A DNA stretch of 64,000 nucleotides from Ypsolopha sequella (lineage: Eukaryota > Arthropoda > Insecta > Lepidoptera > Ypsolophidae): positions 42,900,310 through 42,964,309 of the forward strand of contig OW203983.1 of assembly GCA_934047225.1 (NCBI GenBank), in the 5' to 3' direction. Below, piece by piece: positions 55,842 through 64,000 of this stretch. Each line of letters opens with the position of its first letter. The stretch's first letter is position 1. Made by a program: the position numbers and the translations under genes. The notes below the pieces were generated by a model, which saw only the letters and a program-made list of their open reading frames with translations, ran no database searches and had not been told where the DNA came from.

Positions 55842-57300
55842 AAATAGACGCTCTTAACTTGGAAAAAAGTATACATCGTCATAACATGAATCGTAGATGG
55901 TCTGTCAGACAAATTTCCGAATGTAATGCAAGTCACAATCCACATACAGTTATGAGTGGTAAACCTTACCGCCTTACTTCGGGTCCAAATATGAAACCCT
56001 CGCTTAACCTGCCTTTAGCACGCAAGGTAGCAAACATTTTTATATTGGACTTTTCAAAATGATTTACATTAAAATCCTGGTAAATCAGGATTACATTTTT
56101 CGATCTTAATGCAAACATAATTTACTCAACCAGAGTTTAATTTTTTCTTACCTCAATAAACAAAAAACAATTTCTTTAAATAAATACCTGCTCACCGAGT
56201 TAATAAAATATTGGTTTGTGTAACTCTAATATTGCGTGGATTCAATTCGAACAGAGATGGAATGTTAATTGAATCCTTAAAGCCGTCATTAATCGAAAAA
56301 CCTCTGATAAACCGATCAAAAAAGCAAATTAACACAATCATCACGCGGGTGGTTTACTCTATCCGTTCCCGGTAAAAGTTCATTAGTTGATATGGAGTCC
56401 ATTGTCTATTGTACGGAGTCCATACACGCTGGGAGGCTATACACAAGATTTCGAGAAGTTTACCTTGTCCACGGTATTCGACAAGCTGCAGGGCTGTCTG
56501 TGTAGAGCCACCCAATGTGTATGGAATCCGTATAGAGTGAAAGAGATAGCCACCTGCCGCCATTCTGATGTTTGGTATACCCCTTTTCCTCGATTAGACT
56601 AATATTATGGAGTTTCCATAAATATGGAGTTTCTGAACGTTTCGTGAGCCAATGGAATAAGAAATACCAATTCGCAGCGTTCCTAATACAAAACACTTTT
56701 CTTTATTAAGACGCTCTTATCCCAGAAGAGTGACTCTCTGTCTTTTTCTTTACGTGTAAGGAGTAAAAGAAAATAACCACACTTTTGTACTTTTTCGTTG
56801 TTTTTATCGGTTTTTAAATTGTTTAAAAATAAGGGATATGTTTATTAAAACCCACTTACGTGTTGACCTAGAAAATTTAAAGAGCAATATTACCTGATAG
56901 GTTTCGTAAACAAAAGAGTGGAATTATGGAAATGGCATGATTTGAAAGGTCTTATTACATGCTGTGTTCGTGAATTATTTCTATCGAGCAAAGTTTATCT
57001 GATCGTGTAACACATGCGTGGAAGACCTAGATAAAGGTTCGAACTATATTGCGTATTTTTTATTTTGAAGTTTTAGACGATATTTGAAAGTTCTATTTGA
57101 CTTTGAAAATACTGATTTTGGGATAAGAACGCTTTAAGTAAGCAAAATTTATTTTTGCTCAGCGGTTTTAAGCAAAAAAGGCGCGCTTTTCGAGCTACGG
57201 AGATGAAAAAATAATTTTTAAATTTAACACAAAACAATTTTCCTTTAAGTATGCTTTACATAACTACTACTTTTTCTGCTGTGACATAACTAGCATCTAG
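55842..57300. other. Intron-like sequence with a fold-back segment near 56400-56540
   Basis: Following the receptor donor, no exon encoding the rest of TM1 is seen. CGGAGTCCATACACGCTGGG near 56415 is matched by an imperfect complement around 56505-56535 (CCACCCAATGTGTATGGAAT). The minus frame at 55586-55945 is a shadow of the receptor exon. Confidence 0.45.
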
Positions 57301-57309
57301 CCCGCGGCT

Positions 57310-58680
57310 CCTCCCAAGAGACTCTGTTGTTCGTCCGTCCGTGAGTCGCAGCCTCATAACTTTAGCACTGTTTAAGATGAAGACTTAAAATTTGGCACAA
57401 AAATAGCATTAATTTGCCCACATAACAAGATGAAAAAAAAATTAATCTAAATACTTCGAATACAAAGAGAGAAAAAGAATAAAAATTCTTAAAATACAAC
57501 ATGGCTTTCACATTGTAGAAATATATACTTTTACTATATTAACTGGCACTGATTTCGAGCGATTTTCTAAAAACCACAAAAAATGTATTCCCCCTTATCT
57601 CCCAAACTGGTGGACCAAAAATTATGAAAAAAATGACGATTATTATGATGAAAAATGAGAAATACAAAAAATATTTATACATATAAAAATGCAGTATGTA
57701 TGTCAAATTGTAGGTATTAAAGAGTTGATTTTAGAAATATATAGTTTGGTTATATTTACTCGCATCTATTTCGAGGAATCCGCAAAAACTACAAAAAAAT
57801 GTATGTCCCCCTCTCATCTCTAAAACTGGTGGACTGAAAAATAAGAAAGAAGTCATGGTAATGTGCTTACGTAAAGATTACAGGAAAAATATAGCCATTG
57901 AATGTGCATGTGCAAAGTCAAACAATACTGGACTAAAGCACACAACGGAAATGAAGGTAACGAACAAGCAGACTCTCTGGCTAAACTAGCATCCTATACG
58001 GGAATAACGACACAGGGCACTAATCTGTGTCGACCATCGGCAGAAACAATCAGGGGTGAACTGCGAAAACACACTCTGAGTGCACACAACAAAACATGGG
58101 CAGAACGAAACGACTGCCGGCTGTCAAAACTAATGATACCGCAGTCGAATGGTAAGGTAACAAGATACTTATTAAAACTAAAACGGTCCGATCTACGTGA
58201 CATGGTAGGTATGCAGAGGGTGCCTTCTAGAGGACGAGCCAGTGGAACATGTGCTACTCCACTGCTCTGCAACCGAAGACATGAGACGAAAAGCAGGGAT
58301 TGCGACGAGCTCAAACTTCCCTTCACTGGACCAGTTTATGTGTCAGAATGCTGAAGCTGTTCGGCTCTACTTTAAGGAGCTGTCCTGGCTGGGCTGAAGT
58401 GGACAATATTCACGATTACCGAGAATCAGTGCAGGACTCATCGCACCCGCGACGAATTTAGAATTTAGCGATTGAAAATTCACGAAAACAAAATGACAAA
58501 ACTAAATTTTTAGGGGACCAGAAAATATGAAAAATAATGGTAATATGTGTTTACGTAAAGACTACAGGAAAAATAAAGCGGTTGAGAAATTCACAAAAAA
58601 AAATGACAAAATTAAATTTATCATCCACAATACGGAACCCTAGGTACGCGGGTCTGACTCGCACTTAGCCGTTTTTTTTT
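57310..58680. repeat. Dispersed GCGAGTCTGACTCGC-family repeat interrupted by a LINE fragment
   Basis: TTGTTCGTCCGTCCGTGAGT and CAGCCTCATAACTTTAGC open the copy. CAAACTGGTGGACC-type blocks occur twice (57606 and 57823), and the end is ACGCGGGTCTGACTCGCACT. The LINE fragment at 57903-58465 splits it after ATAGCCATTGA. Confidence 0.6.
57903..58465 (+). pseudogene. LINE RNase H / C-terminal remnant with 11-bp TSD
   Basis: The frame begins with the RNase H C-terminal motif WTKAHNGNEGNEQADSLAKL (AHxGxxGNExAD), then RYLLKLKRSDLRDM. A deletion/frameshift near 58230 moves the sequence to the +1-related frame, where EDEPVEHVLLHCSATEDMRR and YFKELSWLG precede a TGA at 58395. This order is usual for RNase-H-bearing jockey/I/R1-type elements. 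TAGC(C/G)ATTGAA flanks it (57892-57902 and 58466-58476). It is non-functional. Confidence 0.75.
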
Positions 58681-59620
58681 AAATAAAATTACGAACTGGA
58701 TTTGAAGACATTTTTTTTATGAATTACTAACGACTAGGGCACTACATCAAATAAGTTTTATTATTTATTATAAAAACATATAGGTACTTAAGGGTTTCAA
58801 GGGGTATTGAAAAAATATCTTTGGGGTAAATTTTGGCAGGGATTGGCAACACTGCATGGGCCATAGAAGTGACGCCACTCTAAAACACCCGGTACAGTTT
58901 TAACAACTGGATTCAATGGAGATCTCGTTAGAAATAATCAACACAACATCACAACTTTTTGTCCATCACCAAATTAGATGCTTGGACGTGACTAAAATAC
59001 ATTACTTATTCCCTTCATGGTCGTAAATAACCGTGAAATCAGCGTCGAATTCAATTCGTTTTCCGTAAACAACGAAACTACAAACTAAAAACAACTTTAT
59101 CAATCAAGTTACAAAGTCCACGTTTTCTTAGCTCAACTTGATAGGTGTTTGTAGGAGTTCATTCATCGAATGAATGAAACACAACTCTCCGCGCGCGCTC
59201 CAATCTATTGCTAATGCTCCTAGTGTTCTCTACCACAATCTGCAGAACTCTAGTGTAGTCTTTATTTACTGGGAAGTAGGGTGATAAAGACAAATTGTAA
59301 AGTCTTCTTATTTTGGTGATGAGTACGTGTCCCATCAGTTTAGGTTCACGTTCCGCTTTATTTTGTTACTGGAACGGAAAGGATGAAATGCAGTTGGAGT
59401 GGCAAAAAAAAAGCAAAACTACCTAATGGTATACTTTGAATGTGTAAACATTGAAACTTTTAAAATTATTCATAATAATTGTAAGATATAAGGCGAATTC
59501 TTATTGAGGGTCTAATATTATCATACCGACTGAACCTTTACTGGGAATAACTAGTTCCTTTATTATAATTACACTAGTTACAACATCGGTAATTGTCTCT
59601 TGTACTACACATACCACAAA
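58681..59620. other. AT-rich region, no gene recognised
   Basis: No exon or repeat boundary is supported. Confidence 0.5.
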
Positions 59621-59621
59621 A

Positions 59622-59697
59622 CAATCCATCCATTATCTACTGCTGGACATGGGCCTTTCAAAGACTTGGCCACTCTTAGCGATCATCCTGGAAGAAA
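59622..59697 (+). repeat. Detached LINE-tail module fragment
   Basis: ATCCATCCATTATCTACTGC, TGGACATGGGCCTTTC, AGACTTGGCCACTC and GATCATCCTGGAAG parallel 44672-44757, ending abruptly in A-rich sequence. Confidence 0.6.
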
Positions 59698-59783
59698 TAA
59701 TAAAAAAAACAATAAAAAACATTACATAGTCTAACTTATTAAGCACTCTTATCATCGAGAGAAGAAACGTTAGAAAAGGACCA

Positions 59784-60456
59784 ATGAAGGGGCTGCCACC
59801 TCATCAGAACCAACATGGCTATCTTTCAGGAAAATCCACAGAAACTGCATTACATCAGGAAGTACACAAAGTGGAAACTGATATAGAAGCAAAGCAGTCT
59901 TGCTTCGCCACCTTCATCGACATTAAGAGGATGGCATACCCTAGCAACTTTTTTTATTACCCGTCCAGCACAATAAGTCTAATGGCAAAGACCTTATTTG
60001 CTAATAGACTTATAACTTATTTGCTAGCGATTATATGTTGGCTCTTTAGCCTCTTGTTCTTGGACGCGTAATATTAGTGATCACGCAGCGGAACAACAAA
60101 TTGGTGTGTTTTTAGCTAATACCGAAATATTTTGTAGGGAAAAAATATTGGATTTAGGTAACATCCCTTCATATTTCTATTGCCTATTTTATAAAAAACA
60201 AATAGTTTCCTAGTTTCTTCCAATGAACCCTTGAAAACCTGGTGTTGTTGATGTTCTAGCGTCAGGTGTTCCGCTTTTGACAAAACCACGTTTCCTAGCA
60301 TAGAACACGGGCTTGAAAAGCACGGTGTACATGAGTTAGTCATTAAATGGGTCACCAACATGCTAAGCAAACGCGCTGCATACATAGGAACATCAGAGCG
60401 AACACGTTGCCAGGTGACAAGGAGCAGTCTGAGCACGCGATATGACGGCAGTGCTT
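59784..60456 (+). pseudogene. LINE RT-domain remnant split by a TTAA-type insertion
   Basis: The left part encodes QHGYLSGKSTETALHQEVHK and CFATFIDI (RT fingers and the start of the palm). After an insertion at about 59928-60271, the same frame logic resumes with AFDKTTFPSIEHGLEKHGVH, ELVIKWVTNMLSKRAAYIGT and RTRCQVTR, the segment leading to the RT B-motif. This is a jockey/R1-group pattern. The right end is cut by the BEL LTR at 60457. Confidence 0.75.
59928..60271 (-). mobile_element. TTAA-bounded repeat inserted in the LINE RT, minus orientation
   Basis: It matches 38100-38599 on the opposite strand: ends GAGGATGGCATACCC and GGTGTTCCG, with TTTTAGCTAATACCGAAATA inside. TTAA is present at its left junction (59923-59926), but the right junction has lost it. 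It lacks an internal block of about 160 bp present in the 38-kb copy. Confidence 0.6.
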
Positions 60457-60894
60457 TGTATCACCATAGGTTTTAAAAATAGCGGGAAGTGAAGAGAAAT
60501 AATTACGAAGATGAAAGATCTGACCTTGGGAAGGAGCTGCATGCACCACAAACCACGCTTCGCCTGAGCCACCAAGTCTCTGGTGTTCTCCAAGATGGTT
60601 TTCTTCTTCCTCTTCGTGCCTGGTTGCGCTCTTCTCGGCTAATCTTCTTCGTAATAGTAATAGATGAAAATGAGGCGCACAGCGGGTGCGATCTCAAAAT
60701 GGCGGGCGGTAGGGTCGAGGTAGGACCTAGTCGAATGACAATCAGCGTATACCTCCGGCGTGATAGGCTTCTGATTGACGACTGATTGATTTGCGTCCAA
60801 AACTAAGCGGGTGGAGATGCAGCGAAAATGACAGTTGCAAATATTAATTCACAACTACCTCGCAGTATGAGAGCCACAAGAAGTGGCGCGAACA
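60457..60894 (-). mobile_element. Candidate 3' LTR of BEL/Pao element
   Basis: On the minus strand the segment starts TGTTCGCGCCACTTCTTGTG directly after a purine-rich GCCGGGGGCAAA tract and ends GATACA, where LINE sequence resumes. This gives a 438-bp LTR with TG...CA ends. The downstream junction is supported by the LINE reading frame; the exact end is inferred because the 5' LTR lies outside the window. Confidence 0.6.
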
Positions 60895-60994
60895 TTTGCC
60901 CCCGGCGTTAAAACCATTGGTTTTAAAATAAGAATAGAAAAGTAAAAATAAGACAGAGAATAACGAAATTTTGAAGCGGGGGCAAAGAAAGGAG

Positions 60995-63628
60995 TTATTG
61001 AGATGGGAGAGGGCAAAGACGCACGACAGGTCGTTTGTAAACACCTGTCGTCGTTTTGACAGAAGCTACCCTAATGACATTATCTTTGCCAGGGTATACA
61101 GCTACAATGACACCGAGCGGCCATTGAAGCGGTGGAGTATTGTCGGTAACTACAACGACAACAGATCCAATTTTGATTGGGTTGGTAGGTGTATTCCATT
61201 TTCCTCTAGACTGGAGAAGATGGAGATAATCATTCTTCCATCGCCTCGCGAACGATTCTACCATTTGATCAAGCAACGCGTAGCGACGTAATAAATTAAC
61301 TGGCTCATCAGCCACCTTGCAAGCGGGTAATTCTTTTAAAGGAGTTGACATCAGAAAATGTGCAGGAGTTAACGCGCTAAGTTCAGATGGATCTTCACTC
61401 AGCAGCGTAAGCGGACGAGAATTTATGACACATTCTATTTGCGTAACTACAGTTAATAATTCTTCGTAGGTCAACAGTTGAGTACCTACTACTCTATGCA
61501 AATGCGTCTTAAATCCTTTGACATATATCTCATAATGTCCCCCAAAATGTGGGCTACGTGGAATATTAAATTTCCATTGTATTCTATGATCGGCAAGTTC
61601 ATTCGCGAAAGACGTTTTAAATTCTTCGGAATTTGTCAAATTGTAAATTTCTGAGAGGGCATTTCTAGCGCCTACAAAGTTCGTAGCATTATCTGAATAT
61701 ACGAAAGACACTGCTCCACGTCTAGATAAAAAACGTTTGAACGCGGAAAGAAAAGTGTTCGTGCTAAGATCAGTTGCCAATTCAACGTGAACTGCACGAG
61801 TCACCAGGCATACAAATATGCAGAGGTAACATTTGACGGGACGGACTCCACGTTTTCGATACGGAGTGATACTGATAGGACCACAATAATCCACAGCGCA
61901 GTGGACAAAAGCTTTAGCCTCATTAACGCGGCATGATGGTAAATCTGCCATGAAAGGGAAGGTTTGTCTCGGCTTCGCCTTAAAACAATAATTGCAGCTA
62001 TGTATTACGCGACGAACAATATTTCGACAGGAAAGTATCCAAAATTTTTGGCGGATTATTGACATTAAAGCCACTGGTCCAGTGTGACAATTTTTGCGAT
62101 GATAATGAATGATAATCAATTCGACAATATGATTTTTACGAGGTAACAACACAGGGTGTTGTTGATCGAACGTCATGTCTGTGTTGCGAAGTCGACCACC
62201 AACGCGTAACAATCCATTTTTATCTAAAAATGGCGATAGTCGATTTAAAGCGGGAGAACAAAGTTTATTTGACTTTAATCTTTTTATTTCATCAAGAAAA
62301 TAAAATGCTTGAAGAGCTTTAATCAATGCAACTTCAGCGAAATCCATATCGGTAGCGGTAAAAATATTAGAGCGCGGTAAAATACGTAAAAATCGGTAGA
62401 TGTAAATGATTGTGTGTAAAAGCACAAGCCATGACGAAATTCTTTCCGAAAGAGAAAGAAGTGGATGCGGTTCTTCATTACTAAAAGCGGGAAGAGAAAT
62501 TGTTTTTGATTCCGGCAAGTTTTCTTCAATAGAAGCTGATTCTATTGTTTTGATTGGCCACTCTTTAGCGTCCAGATAAAGCCAAGCAGGTCCAGTGAAC
62601 CAGAGCGGGTGACTCATCAACTGCGTGGGAGTGAGACCACGGGAAAGACAGTCGCTCGGGTTTTGAGAACCAGCTGTATGGTAAAAACATTCAGCGGGAA
62701 TAGCGGATATTATTTTTGTTATACGCGTCGCGACAAAGGTTTTAAACCTGTGCGGTGAGGAATGTATCCAGTGTAAAGTTACCATAGAATCGGTAAAACA
62801 GTAAATACGTTCAATATTGTGACGTATTTTATAAGCGTCAACTACACGACGAGTTAATTTCGACATGAGTAACGAGGCACAAAGCTCAAGGCGGGCGACA
62901 CTGACGGTCTTGAGCGGACAGACTTTTGACTTTGCGCATACCAGCCGAATGCTAGTGCAAGTGTCTGAGTCATCTTGTACTCTAATATATACGACACATC
63001 CGTATCCACGTTCACTTGCGTCTGCAAATGATATTATCGAAATTTTCGAATTTTGGAACACGTCTAAGTGGCGTTTAATACGTAAATCCCGCAAAACAGG
63101 TAGCTCCTTCAAATAGTTTTGCCAAATCTGCGCAATATCAGAGGGTAGTGTTTCATCCCAGTCTAATTTTAAAATACAGATTTTCTGCAAGAGTAATTTT
63201 GCGTACAAGATCACAGGAGCGGTAAAGCCGAGGACGTCGTACTGACGTGCTATCACGGACAAAACATTGCGTTTAGTACATGGGCGACTATCTAGCGATA
63301 CAGTAAAAGAGAACTCATCAGAATCAGGCGACCACTGTAAGCCAAGAACTTTAAGAGTTTGAGTTTGTTCTTCAAAATTCTTACTAGAATTTAAGCGGTG
63401 AGTATCAGGCAGTGTATCAAGTAACTGTTGACAGTTACTAGACCACTTGACGAGCTCAAAGCCACCGGCCTTAAGCAATCCTACCAGCTCATCTCTGAGC
63501 TGTAAGGAGCCCTGCACGGTGGGCGTGCTATAGCAGATGTCGTCCATGTAACAGTTTCGTGCGGCTACAGTAGCGGCGAGCGGGTACGCTGAACTCCCAT
63601 CCTCACAGAGTTTCCTGACTACTCTCAT
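60995..63628 (-). CDS. BEL/Pao pol: RT palm end, RNase H, integrase (877 aa open portion)
   Basis: Domains in order: RT palm with YMDD at residues 27-30; the BEL connection VIARQYDVLGFTAPVILYAK near 125-144; RNase H with D202 (FADAS), E248 and D280 (FTDS); zinc-binding H510, H515, C545, C548; integrase core with D580 (VDYCGP), D646 (YSDNATNF) and E700 (after PHFGG); and the tail VYKRPVVRLCPL. All catalytic residues I looked for are present. The listed start is only the first ATG in the open part: the frame continues upstream through two in-frame stops (63710-63712 and 63815-63817), so the copy as it stands is probably inactive. The product would convert RNA to DNA and integrate it (family knowledge). 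Confidence 0.88.
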   Translation of the reverse strand: MRVVRKLCEDGSSAYPLAATVAARNCYMDDICYSTPTVQGSLQLRDELVGLLKAGGFELVKWSSNCQQLLDTLPDTHRLNSSKNFEEQTQTLKVLGLQWSPDSDEFSFTVSLDSRPCTKRNVLSVIARQYDVLGFTAPVILYAKLLLQKICILKLDWDETLPSDIAQIWQNYLKELPVLRDLRIKRHLDVFQNSKISIISFADASERGYGCVVYIRVQDDSDTCTSIRLVCAKSKVCPLKTVSVARLELCASLLMSKLTRRVVDAYKIRHNIERIYCFTDSMVTLHWIHSSPHRFKTFVATRITKIISAIPAECFYHTAGSQNPSDCLSRGLTPTQLMSHPLWFTGPAWLYLDAKEWPIKTIESASIEENLPESKTISLPAFSNEEPHPLLSLSERISSWLVLLHTIIYIYRFLRILPRSNIFTATDMDFAEVALIKALQAFYFLDEIKRLKSNKLCSPALNRLSPFLDKNGLLRVGGRLRNTDMTFDQQHPVLLPRKNHIVELIIIHYHRKNCHTGPVALMSIIRQKFWILSCRNIVRRVIHSCNYCFKAKPRQTFPFMADLPSCRVNEAKAFVHCAVDYCGPISITPYRKRGVRPVKCYLCIFVCLVTRAVHVELATDLSTNTFLSAFKRFLSRRGAVSFVYSDNATNFVGARNALSEIYNLTNSEEFKTSFANELADHRIQWKFNIPRSPHFGGHYEIYVKGFKTHLHRVVGTQLLTYEELLTVVTQIECVINSRPLTLLSEDPSELSALTPAHFLMSTPLKELPACKVADEPVNLLRRYALLDQMVESFARRWKNDYLHLLQSRGKWNTPTNPIKIGSVVVVVTDNTPPLQWPLGVIVAVYPGKDNVIRVASVKTTTGVYKRPVVRLCPLPSQ

Positions 63629-64000
63629 CGCAAGGAAAGGGCTACTACGTAGTCCAAAGCAGACGCGATTGAACTGATAAGCGATAAGCGGTGAACACGT
63701 GTCAAAGCGCTATAAAAACTTTTGAAATTTGCGATCATCGGCGTTAACCAAAACTTGTAAGAACATTTGTTTGATATCCGAGGTAAAAGCGATTTCATAC
63801 AAGCGGAAGTCAAGTTAAATTAAAAACAAATCGTTTTGCAAATTAGCACCTGTGTGCAGCGTGTCATTTAATGAGACACGAGTACCATCAGCGGAGTCAG
63901 TCTTAGTACTGGCATTCATACAAATACGCACCTTTGTCGTTGATTTATCAACACGCACTACGGGATGATGCGGAATATAATAACCAAGAGATAATTGGTC
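63629..64000 (-). pseudogene. Upstream part of BEL/Pao RT, broken by two in-frame stops
   Basis: Translated in the same minus frame as the 877-aa pol segment, this part shows YYIPHHPVVRVDKSTTKVRI, LNDTLHTGANL, then a TAA at 63815-63817, then FRLYEIAFTSDIKQMFLQV, then a TAG at 63710-63712, then QFNRVCFGLRSSPFLA. These are the RT finger and palm segments that precede YMDD in BEL elements. No frameshift is needed. The 62-codon frame at 63625-63813 is an off-frame shadow. Confidence 0.8.

Larger units (their letters stand above)
60895..64000 (-). mobile_element. BEL/Pao LTR retrotransposon internal region, truncated by window end
   Basis: Minus-strand pol with RT, RNase H and integrase, a purine tract at about 60895-60906, and then the LTR. 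Gag, protease and the first part of the RT lie beyond 64000 and cannot be seen. It is inserted in an older LINE RT remnant. Confidence 0.85.

Noticed and set aside
55586..55945. 119-codon minus-strand ORF
   Set aside because: It is the antisense shadow of the GC-rich receptor exon and shows no family motif; the plus strand has an ATG, a GPCR-like N-terminus and a splice donor.
63625..63813. 62-codon minus ORF joined to the BEL pol
   Set aside because: It is off-frame. The true pol frame passes through this segment with two stop codons.

Overview
The window looks like a stretch of lepidopteran (moth or butterfly) nuclear genome. It is AT-rich, almost every base lies outside host exons, and it is packed with transposable-element debris of types common in Lepidoptera: non-LTR retrotransposons, a BEL/Pao element, tRNA-derived SINEs, many short fold-back (MITE-like) DNA elements, and repeats ending in the motif CGGGCGAAGCCGCGGGC. 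There is no prokaryotic organisation, so most short open frames are noise or transposon remnants.

One host coding exon is convincing: 55722-55839 (+). Its 39 residues resemble the N-terminus and start of TM1 of the insect alpha-adrenergic-like octopamine receptor (OAMB), and it ends in a GTAAAT splice donor. The exon carries two upstream ORFs. A 115-bp unit holding its 3' splice site is tandemly duplicated (period 157 bp, one mismatch), giving two candidate acceptors. The rest of the receptor is not recognised and presumably lies to the right. Three CpG-rich islands (about 13.0, 24.7 and 30.6 kb) have donor-like ends and may be 5' exons or promoters of this or a neighbouring gene, but this is speculative.

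Layout. 0-5.7 kb: non-LTR RT remnant inside a 28-bp inverted repeat, a fold-back element and a copia gag remnant. 6-12 kb: two copies of a 400-bp repeat, a fold-back element, a SINE and a clean hAT MITE with TSD. 12.4-24.5 kb: TTAA-flanked repeats, three more hAT-like MITEs, a 47-bp minisatellite (14.9-16.3 kb) with a 9-unit higher-order repeat, a SINE split by hairpins, and an RT fragment inside a LINE tail. 24.6-34 kb: CpG-rich islands, jockey-like RT fragments, a 71-bp minisatellite with a four-unit higher-order repeat, and a 44-bp minisatellite. 34-40.5 kb: mostly AT-rich, with a nested TIR element at 38 kb. 40.56-45.07 kb: an apparently full-length LINE with an intact 1093-aa endonuclease/RT/zinc-finger ORF and a 9-bp TSD. 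45-55 kb: a 322-bp palindrome, fold-backs and a 43-bp minisatellite. 55.3-56 kb: the receptor exon. 57.3-60.5 kb: LINE remnants. 60.46-64 kb: the 3' half of a BEL/Pao element on the minus strand, with two in-frame stops in pol, running off the window.

The window reads as a large intron or intergenic region of an octopamine-receptor locus shaped by layered transposition. Its repeats permit a relative chronology: SINE, then hairpins inside it; LINE, then a TTAA element and a BEL element inside it. All family names rest on motif recognition by eye; no database search was run.
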